From assembly GCF_000482705.1 (NCBI RefSeq), contig NZ_KI519475.1, positions 74,550 through 138,549 of the forward strand: 64,000 bases of DNA, given 5' to 3'. A program made the translations under genes and the position numbers. The first letter of the stretch is position 1. Every line of letters starts with the position of its first letter. The stretch comes from Glycomyces arizonensis DSM 44726 (GTDB taxonomy: Bacteria; Actinomycetota; Actinomycetes; Mycobacteriales; Micromonosporaceae). The notes beneath the pieces were generated by a model. The model was not told the DNA's origin, searched no databases, and saw nothing but the letters and a program-made list of their open reading frames with translations. Shown here in pieces: positions 20,731 to 29,909 of this stretch.

Positions 20731-20841
20731 CAAGGGACACTCCCTTTCGGTCGGTCCGGACCGGTCGCGAAGCATGATGGGACGCACGCGGATCCGGACT
20801 GGTCGGTTCGATGAAACCAACCCTTTCGGGCTTTCGGATCG

Positions 20842-20870
20842 AGGTTAGGCAAAGAACGGTGAAATGGGAA
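20842..20870 (-). promoter_or_regulatory. candidate promoter of the 510-residue subtilase gene
   Basis: On the minus strand TTCCCA (20870-20865) and TAACCT (20847-20842) are 17 bases apart. The -35 is only a partial match. Confidence 0.4.
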
Positions 20871-20978
20871 GCCCATGTACGAGCGGTGCGAATGAGCGAA
20901 TAGACGGCCACGACGCCCATCACCGTCGCGGGCATGGGAATCCGGTACACTGCCGACTCGAAGTCATATCGGACACCA

Positions 20979-21006
20979 TGCGTCCCAATGGTTCCGGTGG
21001 GACGCA
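20979..21006 (-). terminator. hairpin downstream of the ABC-F gene
   Basis: TGCGTCCCA (20979-20987) pairs perfectly with TGGGACGCA (20998-21006) around a ten-base loop, about 105 bases past the ABC-F stop. No T tract. The rest of the 20730-21113 gap shows only the subtilase promoter; I see no gene in it. Confidence 0.45.
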
Positions 21007-21112
21007 GCCGTCGCGCGACACGCCCGGGGCGGCCCCGAGCCTCGCAGTGCAGTCGGGTATCGGTCAGACGCCGTGCGAGCCATGGGACGCGGCCCGCGGA
21101 CGGCGATGCGGA

Positions 21113-22897
21113 TCAGTCGGCGAGCGCCATCCAGCGCTCTTCGATCTCGTCGCGTTCGCGCTCCAGCTCGGTCAGTCGGCCCTGGAGCTCGGTGAGCCTG
21201 GCGGGGTCGGTCGCGGACGCGGCCATGTCGGCGTGGACCTCGGCGATCCTGGCCTCGACCTTCTCCAGACGACGCTCCAGTTTCGACAGCTCCTTCTGCG
21301 TGGCGCGGTCGACCGTCGACTGCGAGGGCGGCTTCGACTGCGTCGCGGCCTGAGCGGCCGGGGCGGACTTCACCTCGGCGCGGCGCTCGAGGTACTCCTC
21401 GATGCCGCGCGGCAGCATCCGCAGGTGTTTGTCGCCCAAGAGCGCCCACGTCTCGTCGGCGACGCGCTCGGTGAAGTACCGGTCGTGGCTGACCACGATC
21501 ATCGTGCCCGGCCAGTCGTCGAGCAGGTCCTCCAGCTGCGTCAGCGTCTCGATGTCGAGGTCGTTCGTCGGCTCGTCGAGGAACAGCGCGTTCGGCTCGG
21601 CCATGAGCAGCCGCGCCAGCTGGAGGCGCCGCCGCTGCCCGCCCGAGAGGTCCCGCACCAGCGTGCGCTGGCGCCCGCCCACGAAACCGAGGCGCTCGGC
21701 CAGCTGCCCGGCCGACATCTCCTTCTTGCCCCACTGGACCCGCTTGGCGACCTGCTCGATCGACTCGAGCACACGCCAGGAGCCGTCCAGGTCCTCCATG
21801 TGCTGGGTCAGCCACGCCAGCTTCACCGTGCGGCCCACCTTGATGCGCCCCTCGGCGGGCTGGCGGTCCTCGGTGGCGTCGGCCAGCGCCCGCAGCAGCG
21901 AGGTCTTGCCCGCGCCGTTGACGCCGACGAGCCCGACGCGCTTGCCGGGGCCGAGCATCCAGTCCAGGTGCTCGAGCAGGACCTGGTCCCCGGCCTTGAC
22001 GGTGACGTCGTGCAGTTCGAAGACGGTCTTGCCGAGCCTGGCGGTGGCGAAGGAGACCAGCTCGGCCGTGTCGCGCGGCGGCGGCTCGTTCGCGATGAGC
22101 TCGTTCGCGGCGTCGATGCGGAACTTCGCCTTCGAGGTGCGCGCCTTGGCGCCGCGTTCGAGCCAGGCGAGCTCCTTGCGCATGAGGTTCTGGCGCTTCT
22201 CCTCGGCGATCGCGGCCTGGCGTTCGCGTTCGGCGCGGGCCAGGACGTACGCGCTGTAGCCGCCGTCGTATTCGAACACGCTGCCGCGCTGGACGTCCCA
22301 GATCCGGTCGCAGATCGCGTCGAGGAACCACCGGTCGTGCGTGACGACGACGATGGCGGACTTGATGCCGCCCAGGTAGGCCGCGAGCCAGGCGATGCCC
22401 TCGATGTCGAGGTGGTTCGTCGGCTCGTCGAGCAGGAGGAGGTCCGAAGGATCGACCAATACGCGGGCGAGGTCGACGCGCCTGCGCTCGCCGCCGGAGA
22501 GCACGCCGATCGCCGAGTCGAGCCCCTCCGGCAGACCCGGGGCGTCGAGGCCGCCGAACAGGCCGCCGAGGACCTCGCGGACGCGCGGCGAGGAGGCCCA
22601 TTCGTGGGCGTCGGCGTCGCCGAACAGGGCGGTGCGGACGCTCGCGGCGTCGGGGAGCGAGTCGGCCTGGCCGAGGCTCGCGACGGTGGTCCCGCCGGTG
22701 CGGACGACGCGGCCCGAATCGGGCTCGTCGGTGCGCGCGATGAGCTTCAGCAGCGTCGACTTGCCGTCGCCGTTGCGGCCGACGACGCCGACGCGCTGTC
22801 CGGCGGACACGCCGAGCGAGACCGCATCGAGGATGACCTGCTCGGGGTAGGCCTTGGAGACGGTCTCGAGGTTCACGAGGTTGGGCGCTGCTGACAC
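21113..22897 (-). CDS. ABC-F family ATPase (Uup-like)
   Basis: A 594-residue soluble protein with two ABC domains and no membrane part, as in ABC-F proteins that act on the ribosome (translation factors or antibiotic protection). Domain 1 has Walker A GRNGDGKST, signature LSGGERRRVDLARV and Walker B LLLLDEPTNHLD; domain 2 has GVNGAGKTS, LSGGQRRRLQLARLL and LFLDEPTNDLD. A linker of about 80 charged residues lies between them, and residues about 530-594 form a coiled coil typical of Uup. The start is GTG 22897 (MSAAPNLVNLETVSKAYPEQ); the frame stays open for 60 more codons but that part reads as non-coding. Housekeeping versus resistance role cannot be settled. Confidence 0.92.
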   Translation of the reverse strand: MSAAPNLVNLETVSKAYPEQVILDAVSLGVSAGQRVGVVGRNGDGKSTLLKLIARTDEPDSGRVVRTGGTTVASLGQADSLPDAASVRTALFGDADAHEWASSPRVREVLGGLFGGLDAPGLPEGLDSAIGVLSGGERRRVDLARVLVDPSDLLLLDEPTNHLDIEGIAWLAAYLGGIKSAIVVVTHDRWFLDAICDRIWDVQRGSVFEYDGGYSAYVLARAERERQAAIAEEKRQNLMRKELAWLERGAKARTSKAKFRIDAANELIANEPPPRDTAELVSFATARLGKTVFELHDVTVKAGDQVLLEHLDWMLGPGKRVGLVGVNGAGKTSLLRALADATEDRQPAEGRIKVGRTVKLAWLTQHMEDLDGSWRVLESIEQVAKRVQWGKKEMSAGQLAERLGFVGGRQRTLVRDLSGGQRRRLQLARLLMAEPNALFLDEPTNDLDIETLTQLEDLLDDWPGTMIVVSHDRYFTERVADETWALLGDKHLRMLPRGIEEYLERRAEVKSAPAAQAATQSKPPSQSTVDRATQKELSKLERRLEKVEARIAEVHADMAASATDPARLTELQGRLTELERERDEIEERWMALAD

Positions 22898-22931
22898 GTG
22901 GAACAAGACTACCGGCAGCACGGCGAGCGGG

Positions 22932-23010
22932 GCTCGCGAGCCGGTCATGGGCACAGCGGCGACGCTCGCGAGCCGCTCATGGGCACAGCTCGGGAGGCTC
23001 GCGAACCCCT
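22932..23010. repeat. three imperfect tandem repeats of 32-33 bp
   Basis: Copies start at 22932, 22964 and 22997. Each begins GCTCGCGA and copies 1 and 2 share CTCATGGGCACAG-like sequence; copy 3 is diverged. They lie in the leader region between the ABC-F gene and the divergent ABC half-transporter operon. Confidence 0.6.
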
Positions 23011-23043
23011 CGTGAGCGCGGTCGGTGACAGGATTGATGTGGC

Positions 23044-23072
23044 TTGCCAGTGAGACCTCAGTCATATATGGT
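23044..23072 (+). promoter_or_regulatory. promoter of the ABC half-transporter operon
   Basis: TTGCCA (23044-23049) and TATGGT (23067-23072) are 17 bases apart, and the ATG at 23078 follows after five bases. This is the clearest two-box leaderless promoter in the window. Confidence 0.65.
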
Positions 23073-23077
23073 GTCAC

Positions 23078-24955
23078 ATGGCAGTCATTATGACGTCAGA
23101 TTGGAATCACATGACGCCCCCCAGTTTTCCCGCCGCCCGCGGCGTCCTCACCGTCGTCAGGCTGCTGCCCCGCATCAGCCGCCCCCGCACCGCCCTCCTC
23201 ACCGGCACCACCCTCGCCGTCGCCCTCCTCCCGCTGGCCGTCACCATCGCCACCGGCCTGCTCATCGGCCGCATCCCCGCCGCGGCCGACGCCGGACCCG
23301 GCTCGCCCGAGGCCCGGGACGCCTACCTCCTGCTCGCCGCCGGTGCGATCGCCCTCCTGCTCCAGCGGCTCGTCGACAACGTCCACCGCGCCCTCGCCCT
23401 GAGCCTCGGACGCGACCTCGAACTGCTCCTCCAAGACCGCCTGGTCGCCGCCGTGGCCCGCCCGGCGGGCATCACCCACCTCGAAGACGACGACGTCCTC
23501 GCGCTGCTGCGGATCGCCCGCCAGCTCGGCATGGACTTCATCCGCCCAGAGCGCGCCGTCCAGGGCCTGTCGAGGATCGCGCCGCAGTTCCTCACCGCCT
23601 TCGGCTCCTCGATCGTCCTGGGCTTCTTCAACGTCTGGATCGGCCTGGCCTGGTTCGTCGCCTGGCCCGCGATCTTCCTCGCCATGCAGGGCGAGTACGG
23701 CCGCATGGGCAAGACCACCTACCTCCAGTCCACCGAGATGCGCGAGACCGAGTACCTGCGCGACCTCGCCATCACCGCCGCGCCCGCCAAGGAGCTCCGC
23801 GTCTGGGGCATGATGCCGTGGCTGCTGGAGCGCTACGACCGCAAGTGGGGCGAGCGCCTCGACCAGTCGAGGCGCACCGAGCACGTCCGCCTCCGCACCG
23901 CCGTCGCCGTCGTCGGCGCGCTCCTGGCGCTCACCGCGGTCACGACCGTCGCGCTCGTCGACGCCGGGCTCGCCGGTCTGGTCGGCTTCGGCGCCCTCGC
24001 CGTCTACGCCGTGGCCCTCCAGGGCATGTTCTACTTCTCGGCCTTCGACGACGACGCCGCGTTCGTCTCCTTCGGCACCCTCCCGATCCCCAAGGTCATG
24101 GACCTCGACGAACGCCTCGAAGTCGGTGAGCGGCAGGCGAGCGCCGAGCTCGCCCCGGCCGCGCCCGAGCGCGCGATCCGCTTCGAAGGCGTCGGCTTCG
24201 CCTACCCCGGCGGCCACGCCCCGGTGATCGAAGGACTCGACCTGGAGATCGAGGCCGGGTCGTCCCTGGCCGTCGTCGGCCACAACGGCGCGGGCAAGAC
24301 CAGCCTCGTCAAGCTCCTCGCAGGGCTCTACGCCCCCACGGCCGGGAGGATCACCGTCGACGGCACCGACCTCGCCGACGTCGCGCCCGTCCAGTGGCGC
24401 ACGCACCTCTCGGCCCTGTTCCAGGACTTCACCCGCTACCAGCTCACGGTGCGCGACAACATCACCCTCGGTGCCCCGCACCTGGCCGCCGACACCGACC
24501 GGATCTGGAAGGCCTGCGAGCCGATGGGCATCCGCGACCTCGTCGAGTCGCTCCCCGACGGCCTCGACACCGTCCTCTCCGGAGAGTTCAAGGGGGGCAC
24601 CGACCTCTCCGGCGGCCAGTGGCAGCGCATCGCCCTGGCCCGCGCGCTCTTCGCCGTCCAAGCGGGAGCGAAGGTCCTCATCCTCGACGAGCCCGCCGCC
24701 GCCCTCGACGTCCGCGCCGAAGCCGAGCTCTACGAGCAGTTCCTCGACATCACCGCCGGACTGACCACCATCGTCATCTCCCACCGCTTCTCCACCGTCC
24801 GCCGCGCCGACCGCATCGTCGTCCTCGACGGCGGCCGCGTCACCGAGGACGGCTCCCACACCGAGCTCATGGCCCTCGGCGGCACCTACGCGACGGCGTT
24901 CACCCTCCAGGCCGACCGGCTGGCCCGCACCGCACTCCCCGGCGAAGACCACTAA
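23078..24955 (+). CDS. ABC exporter half-transporter, subunit 1
   Basis: A 625-residue protein with an N-terminal transmembrane domain (about six helices, first at about 42-64, LLTGTTLAVALLPLAVTIATG) and a C-terminal ATPase. Walker A is GHNGAGKTS (about residue 403), signature LSGGQWQRIALARAL, Walker B VLILDEPAAALD, and the switch His is in VISHRFST. Catalytic sites look intact. ATG 23078 is used because of the promoter spacing; ATG 23111 is an alternative without those first 11 residues. A nine-base gap leads to a second half-transporter, so the pair likely forms a heterodimer. The exported substrate cannot be told; no peptide, lantibiotic or resistance gene adjoins it. Confidence 0.9.
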   Translation: MAVIMTSDWNHMTPPSFPAARGVLTVVRLLPRISRPRTALLTGTTLAVALLPLAVTIATGLLIGRIPAAADAGPGSPEARDAYLLLAAGAIALLLQRLVDNVHRALALSLGRDLELLLQDRLVAAVARPAGITHLEDDDVLALLRIARQLGMDFIRPERAVQGLSRIAPQFLTAFGSSIVLGFFNVWIGLAWFVAWPAIFLAMQGEYGRMGKTTYLQSTEMRETEYLRDLAITAAPAKELRVWGMMPWLLERYDRKWGERLDQSRRTEHVRLRTAVAVVGALLALTAVTTVALVDAGLAGLVGFGALAVYAVALQGMFYFSAFDDDAAFVSFGTLPIPKVMDLDERLEVGERQASAELAPAAPERAIRFEGVGFAYPGGHAPVIEGLDLEIEAGSSLAVVGHNGAGKTSLVKLLAGLYAPTAGRITVDGTDLADVAPVQWRTHLSALFQDFTRYQLTVRDNITLGAPHLAADTDRIWKACEPMGIRDLVESLPDGLDTVLSGEFKGGTDLSGGQWQRIALARALFAVQAGAKVLILDEPAAALDVRAEAELYEQFLDITAGLTTIVISHRFSTVRRADRIVVLDGGRVTEDGSHTELMALGGTYATAFTLQADRLARTALPGEDH

Positions 24956-24964
24956 GGACCTCTC

Positions 24965-26794
24965 ATGATCGCGAACCTCAAGTCCGGCTGGCTCGGCTAC
25001 TGGAAATCCCTGGCCATCGGCTACCGCGCGGGCCCGAAGGCCGTCATCGGGCAGATCCTCCTCGGTGCGATCCAGGCGACGCTGATGCCGCTGATCGTCT
25101 ACGCGCTCAAGCTCATGATCGACGGCGTCCAGAACGGCGACGAGCGCGCCGCGACCGCTGCCGCCGTCGCGCTGGCCCTCGGCGTCGCCCTCGTCTGGGC
25201 CGTCATCTTCGCCTACGTCAAGCTCGTGTTCGCGGTGTTCTACCGCGCCAACCGCACCGCCGACCGGGAACTCATGAGGCTCATGGGGAACCCGCCGGGG
25301 CTCGACCACCACGAGCGCGCCGACTACCTCGACCGCGTCCAGCACATCCGCGAGGACCGCTGGCTGCTCAGCGGCGGCGTCAACTGGACCGCCCAGTGGC
25401 TCCGGGCCGTGATCACCATCCTCGTCGGCGGCGCCCTGCTCGTCCAGGTCCACCCGCTGCTGCTGCTCTTCCCGGCGATAAGCCTGGGCGCCATGATGTT
25501 CGCCCAGCGAGGCAGCAACATCGAGGACAAGGCCATCAAGGACACCGGCGAGACCGAGCGCAAGCGCCGCCACCTGTTCGAGGTCGCCACCGCCGCGGCC
25601 TCCGGCAAGGAGCTGCGGGTCTTCGGCAGCGCCGAGGCGGTCGGCCGCCTCCACACCGAGGTCGGGCGCGCGGTGGTCGACCACCGCAACCGGGAGCAGT
25701 GGCGGGCCGCCCGCGCCGTCGCCGCCGAAGGCGTCCTCTCGGCGGTCGGCATGGCCGCGGGCATCGGCTTCATCCTCTACCTGGCGCTTCAAGGCCGGGC
25801 GAGCGCCGGTGACGTGATCCTGCTCGTCGGCCTCATCGGGATGGTCGCGAACTCGGCAGGGGCGCTGGCGATGCAGACCTCGCTGCTGCTCCGCCTCGGC
25901 CGCCTCGGGCAGCGCCTCGCCTGGCTGAAGGCCTACGCCGACGCTTCGAGCGGACCGGCCGAGCCCGCCCCCGTACCGGAGCGCCTCTCGGACGGCATCG
26001 TCCTCGACGGCGTGTCCTTCGCCTATCCTGGAGCTGAACGCCCCTCGCTCGACGACGTCTCGCTCGCCCTGCCCGCCGGGAAGGTCGTGGCCCTCGTCGG
26101 CGAGAACGGCGCCGGGAAGACCACCCTCGTCAAGCTCCTGTCCGGTTTCTATCAGCCGACAAGCGGCGTGATCACGGTCGACGGCGCGAACCTGACCGAT
26201 TTCGCCACGGCCGACTGGAGGCGGCACATCGGGGCGACCTTCCAGGACTTCGCCCAGTTCGAGTTCACCGCCCGCGAGACCATCGGCGTCGGCGACATCG
26301 AAGGCGGCGTCGACGGTGCTTCAGCGTCCGCCTTCGGCAGTGCCTTCGACGATGACCGCGTCCGCTCCGCGATGGCCCGCGCCGGAGCCGACGACGTCAT
26401 CGACGACCTCCCCTCCGGCCTGGACACGCGCCTGGGCACCCGCTGGGACGGGGGCACCGACCTCTCGGGCGGCCAATGGCAGAAACTCGCCATCGGCCGC
26501 GGCCGCATGCGGCGCGAGCCGCTCCTGGTCCTGTTCGACGAGCCGACCGCGGCGCTCGACCCGCAGACCGAGCACGCCCTGTTCGAGAAGTTCGCCGAGG
26601 AGGTCCGCGCCGGGCGCGGGCGCGGCACGGTCACCGTCCTGGTCTCCCACCGCTTCTCGACCGTCTCGATGGCCGACCTCATCGTCGTCCTCGAAGGCGG
26701 CCGCGTCGCCGAGACCGGCACCCACGATGAGCTCATGGCCCTCGGCGGCGCCTACGCCGAGCTCTACGGCCTCCAGTCCTCGGCCTACCGCTGA
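24965..26794 (+). CDS. ABC exporter half-transporter, subunit 2
   Basis: A 609-residue membrane ATPase, partner of the previous gene. The membrane part (about 1-330) has six helices; the ATPase part has Walker A GENGAGKTT, signature LSGGQWQKLAIGRG, Walker B LLVLFDEPTAALD and SHRFST. The segment between Q-loop and signature carries an insert of about 20 residues (DIEGGVDGASASAFGS) not present in subunit 1. It ends before a strong hairpin, which closes the two-gene operon just before an insertion sequence. Confidence 0.9.
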   Translation: MIANLKSGWLGYWKSLAIGYRAGPKAVIGQILLGAIQATLMPLIVYALKLMIDGVQNGDERAATAAAVALALGVALVWAVIFAYVKLVFAVFYRANRTADRELMRLMGNPPGLDHHERADYLDRVQHIREDRWLLSGGVNWTAQWLRAVITILVGGALLVQVHPLLLLFPAISLGAMMFAQRGSNIEDKAIKDTGETERKRRHLFEVATAAASGKELRVFGSAEAVGRLHTEVGRAVVDHRNREQWRAARAVAAEGVLSAVGMAAGIGFILYLALQGRASAGDVILLVGLIGMVANSAGALAMQTSLLLRLGRLGQRLAWLKAYADASSGPAEPAPVPERLSDGIVLDGVSFAYPGAERPSLDDVSLALPAGKVVALVGENGAGKTTLVKLLSGFYQPTSGVITVDGANLTDFATADWRRHIGATFQDFAQFEFTARETIGVGDIEGGVDGASASAFGSAFDDDRVRSAMARAGADDVIDDLPSGLDTRLGTRWDGGTDLSGGQWQKLAIGRGRMRREPLLVLFDEPTAALDPQTEHALFEKFAEEVRAGRGRGTVTVLVSHRFSTVSMADLIVVLEGGRVAETGTHDELMALGGAYAELYGLQSSAYR

Positions 26795-26838
26795 CCCGCT
26801 CGGGACCGCTGAACCGGACATCCGAGGCGGCGCAGGGG

Positions 26839-26873
26839 CACCGGGGACGCGGCACATGAACCGCGCCCCGGTG
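26839..26873 (+). terminator. terminator of the ABC half-transporter operon
   Basis: CACCGGGG (26839-26846) pairs with CCCCGGTG (26866-26873) and an inner CGCGG/CCGCG stem follows after a one-base bulge, 13 pairs in all. It lies outside the predicted left end of the insertion sequence. Confidence 0.7.
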
Positions 26874-26906
26874 TCCAGAGAGGCCGAATCGTCCGTTTCC
26901 GCACGG

Positions 26907-28177
26907 CGACAACCGTATTTCGTTGCATTCGCCCCCGAAGCCGCCCGTCAGCGCCAGCTGAGCGCCCGGCTTCCCGCCGGAGCACCGCCGCGGACCGCCT
27001 CGGCCCCCGCGCCGGTCGAGGCGGTGACCACGAGGAAGGCGTGCGCCAGCATCGCCAACGTGACGTGCCGGTACCAGCCCTCCCACCGGCGAACCTGGTA
27101 GTGGTCGAGCCCGCAGTCGGCCTTCGCGGCTCGGAAGCACGACTCGATGGCCCACCGCGCGTCCGCGGTGCGCACGATCTCCTCGCGCGCCACCGCGTCC
27201 GAGTGGAAGCACAGGTAGTAGACGACCTCGGCCGGGCGCTCGACGGAGCGCCGCGCCAGCAGCGTGCGGACGAACCCGGCCGGGAGGCCGCACGAGCCCG
27301 GCAGCGTCGCCCAGGCCCAGTCGTACTCGTGCCGCCCCTGCGCGCACGCCCCCGCCGCGAGCCGGTGCCAGGCCGAGGCCGGCGCCCGCTCCACCAGCGC
27401 GTCGACGCGCCCGTCCTCCTCCAGCTCCGACACCGCCTCCGTGAGCGGCACCTCGACCACGTACGGCAGGCGGCGCGCGGACAGGAACGCCCGGAAGTCG
27501 CTGTCGTGCCCGTACGTCGCGTCCGCGGCCACCCATCCGGCCTCGACGCCGGCGGCCACGGCGCGGGCGATCATCGCCTCGGCCAGCCGCGGTTTCGACA
27601 GCGCCCCGGCGGCCACCCGCTCGGCCGGGACGCCCGCCGCCGCGCAGCGCTCGGGATCGTCGGTCCAGGAGGCCGGCAGGTACAGCTCACGGTCGATCAG
27701 CACCCCGCCGTGCCCGCCGACATAGGCCAGGAACACCCCGACCTGGCAGTTCTCGACCCTGCCCGCCGCGCGCGAGTACTGCCGGTGCACCCCGACCGAG
27801 GCCGGGCCGCGCTTGGCGAAGTCGAGCTCGTCGACGACCAGCGCCCCGGTGGGGCCCGCCAGGTTCACGGCGACGTAGGCCCGGAGCGCGTCGCGCACCG
27901 AATCGGCCGACCACACCGCCCGGCTCAGGAAGTGCTGCACCCGCACCGGCGTCGCGTCCCCGGCGGCCTCGGCGAGCTGCCAGCCGCTCTTGCGTTCCAC
28001 CGGAGCCAATAGACCCACCAGATAGGACCTGGCACGCCGTCTCAACTCGACTCTCCCGAACAATCCCGCCAACGTAAGGAAAAGCTCGTCCAATCGTGAA
28101 CGCCATTCCCTGATCTTTTGCGGCGCAACATCTTTGACCACAATTCAATGATATGAGATCACGAAGTACAACTGTCG
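26907..28177 (-). mobile_element. IS701-family insertion sequence, about 1.27 kb
   Basis: The element is bounded by imperfect terminal inverted repeats: CGACAACCGTATTTCGT at 26907-26923 and, inverted, CGACAGTTGTACTTCGT at 28177-28161 (13 of 17 identical). It contains one intact transposase gene on the minus strand. I see no obvious target duplication at the two edges, so the exact ends are uncertain by a few bases or the insertion is old. It separates the ABC exporter operon from the CdtB-like locus. Confidence 0.7.
26948..28141 (-). CDS. IS701-family transposase
   Basis: A 397-residue DDE transposase. The acidic triad can be seen: Asp in LVVDELDFAKRG (about residue 99), Asp in WVAADATYGHD (about 205), and Glu in WAIESCFRAAKADCGLDHYQ (about 335). 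The N-terminal ARSYLVGLLAPVERKSGWQ segment and VQHFLSRAVWSADSVRD are typical. Length is normal and I see no frameshift, so the element may be active. The start is GTG 28141; no Shine-Dalgarno sequence is clear. Confidence 0.93.
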   Translation of the reverse strand: MVKDVAPQKIREWRSRLDELFLTLAGLFGRVELRRRARSYLVGLLAPVERKSGWQLAEAAGDATPVRVQHFLSRAVWSADSVRDALRAYVAVNLAGPTGALVVDELDFAKRGPASVGVHRQYSRAAGRVENCQVGVFLAYVGGHGGVLIDRELYLPASWTDDPERCAAAGVPAERVAAGALSKPRLAEAMIARAVAAGVEAGWVAADATYGHDSDFRAFLSARRLPYVVEVPLTEAVSELEEDGRVDALVERAPASAWHRLAAGACAQGRHEYDWAWATLPGSCGLPAGFVRTLLARRSVERPAEVVYYLCFHSDAVAREEIVRTADARWAIESCFRAAKADCGLDHYQVRRWEGWYRHVTLAMLAHAFLVVTASTGAGAEAVRGGAPAGSRALSWR

Positions 28178-28292
28178 GTTCGCCTTCGAACAGGAATCCC
28201 CGAGTAGTCCCGGTGGCTCGAGTGGTTGGTGATTCTGGATGCAACGCGATCGAACGTCAGCGTCCGGTCGCCCATCCGAGAAAAGGAGCATC

Positions 28293-29903
28293 ATGAACAC
28301 CTACTCGATCACCGTGAGCTACGGGCTCAACGGCTACACGGGGAGCTTCGTGGCCGCCAACCACCTGGATGCGTGGCACCAGGCCTACGTGGCCTTCGCG
28401 GCCACCTTCCCGCACGGCACAGTGCCGCCGCCCGAGGGCCGTTGCCGCTACGTGACGAACAGCGTGACCGGCGGCCCCGCTGCCCCGGCCTTCCGCAGCG
28501 CCGTCGGCGGTGTCGCCGGCGCCACCGGCACCACCGACGCGCAGAAGGCCTTCTCGGACGAGCTCCAGAGCAAGGTCGGCGAGTTCGTCGGGACCAAGCT
28601 CGACGGCAAGTTCAGCGCCGTGGCCTGCCCGTCCGGCTTCAACTACGGGATCACCTACGGCCCGAACGCGTACTACAACGCGGCGACGCTGCAGGACCTC
28701 GACGCGCTGCTGCTGGCCGACAGCGCCGGCCAGCTCTCGATCGGCACCGGGCGCTTCTCGACGCTCTACGGACGGATCCTGGGCTCGACCGTCTTCGGCT
28801 TCTCCAAGGCCGACCAGGAGACGATGAACAAGGAGGACACGGCCGCGTCCGCCCAGATCGCCTCGGTCCTGACCGAGTTCACCAACGCCGGAGGCACCTT
28901 CTCCAACCCGCTGCCGTTCGGCGGAAAGATCCAGGACGTCTTCAACCAGCTGACGAAGCTGTACGGCTCCCTGGAGAACATGCCCGCCTCGCAGAGCGCG
29001 CTCTACAACGCCATCATGGGCTACCAGAGCATGGCGGCGACGAGCATGCTGCTGCACAACAACTACGCGGCGGCGACCGCGAGGCTCAACGCGGCCAAGA
29101 ACAGCATCCTGAAGCCGGACCAGTCCAACGGCGGCGAGGAGATCGGCGCCGGCCAGTTCTACGTCGGCTACACGCCCGACAGGCTGCCCAGCGCGAACCA
29201 GCTCATCGGGCAGCTCCAGGCCGACGGCAACGCCGTGTCGCTCCACATGGTTCTGTCGAACTTCTCCTCGAAGTCGACCGACCTCAGCGTGGGCGGCAAG
29301 GCCGGCTTCTCGATCCCGATCATGGACGCCCTGTCCTTCGACTTCGGCGCGTCGGCGTCCTACGACCTCTCGACCTACACGTCGAGCTCGTCCGAGGTCA
29401 CGATCGACCTCGACTACAAGGGCGTCACCATCCTCGGAGCGACGCCGTCGGCGCTGTCGCCAGAAGGCGACACGGGCTGGTACGACGAGCAGATGCTCGG
29501 CGAGATCGCGTCGAAGACCGGCAAGGACGCCACCGGCTACCAGCTCCACGGCAGCGAGTTCGATGTGGACGAACTGTTCGGGCAGGGCAAGCAGCTCTCG
29601 CGCCTGAAGACCTTCGTCATCTCCCGCCAGCCGGAGATGTCCATGACCTTCAAGGGCGGCAACGCCCACCAGGTCAAGAGCGACATGCAGGTCGGCGCGA
29701 AGGCGTCGGTCGACCTGTTCGGACTGTTCCCGATCGGCTCGGCCTCGGCGTCCTACGCGGTGAACAAGGTGGACACGAGCTCCAGCGACGGCTCGGTCAC
29801 CGTCACCTTCGGCGCGCCCGAGCCCAGCGGCACGATCCCGCTCGAGCAGCAGGTGGCCTACGTGATGGGCGGCGTCGCCTCCTACCCGCCGAACGAGTCT
29901 TAA
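28293..29903 (+). CDS. 536-residue protein of unknown family, upstream partner of a CdtB-like toxin
   Basis: I do not recognise a family. The start at ATG 28293 is set by AAAAGGAG seven bases upstream. No signal peptide, lipobox or long hydrophobic helix is present. Residues about 1-60 (starting MNTYSITVSYGLNGYTG) look like a small beta domain; about 70-290 look mostly helical (NKEDTAASAQIASVLTEF, YQSMAATSMLLHNNYAAA); about 300-520 are rich in Ser, Gly and alternating polar/apolar strands (LSVGGKAGFSIPIMD, FDFGASASYDLSTYTSSSSE, MQVGAKASVDLFG). That last pattern recalls beta-hairpin pore formers such as aerolysin-like toxins, but this is only a shape argument. The CdtB-like gene follows after 100 bases on the same strand. 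A delivery or binding role for the nuclease is a hypothesis; an unrelated enzyme or structural protein is possible. Confidence 0.75.
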   Translation: MNTYSITVSYGLNGYTGSFVAANHLDAWHQAYVAFAATFPHGTVPPPEGRCRYVTNSVTGGPAAPAFRSAVGGVAGATGTTDAQKAFSDELQSKVGEFVGTKLDGKFSAVACPSGFNYGITYGPNAYYNAATLQDLDALLLADSAGQLSIGTGRFSTLYGRILGSTVFGFSKADQETMNKEDTAASAQIASVLTEFTNAGGTFSNPLPFGGKIQDVFNQLTKLYGSLENMPASQSALYNAIMGYQSMAATSMLLHNNYAAATARLNAAKNSILKPDQSNGGEEIGAGQFYVGYTPDRLPSANQLIGQLQADGNAVSLHMVLSNFSSKSTDLSVGGKAGFSIPIMDALSFDFGASASYDLSTYTSSSSEVTIDLDYKGVTILGATPSALSPEGDTGWYDEQMLGEIASKTGKDATGYQLHGSEFDVDELFGQGKQLSRLKTFVISRQPEMSMTFKGGNAHQVKSDMQVGAKASVDLFGLFPIGSASASYAVNKVDTSSSDGSVTVTFGAPEPSGTIPLEQQVAYVMGGVASYPPNES

Positions 29904-29909
29904 CACCGG

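Noticed and set aside
22932..23010. CRISPR array
   Set aside because: Units are adjacent and diverged with no spacers, and no cas gene is near. No other array-like pattern was seen.
23096..26227. Minus-strand open frame of over 1000 codons opposite the ABC exporter genes
   Set aside because: It is antisense to two intact ABC genes, and its product is a monotonous Gly/Asp/Glu/Val mix, typical of GC-rich shadow frames. Similar frames opposite leuA, asd, galK and the CdtB-like locus were dropped for the same reason.
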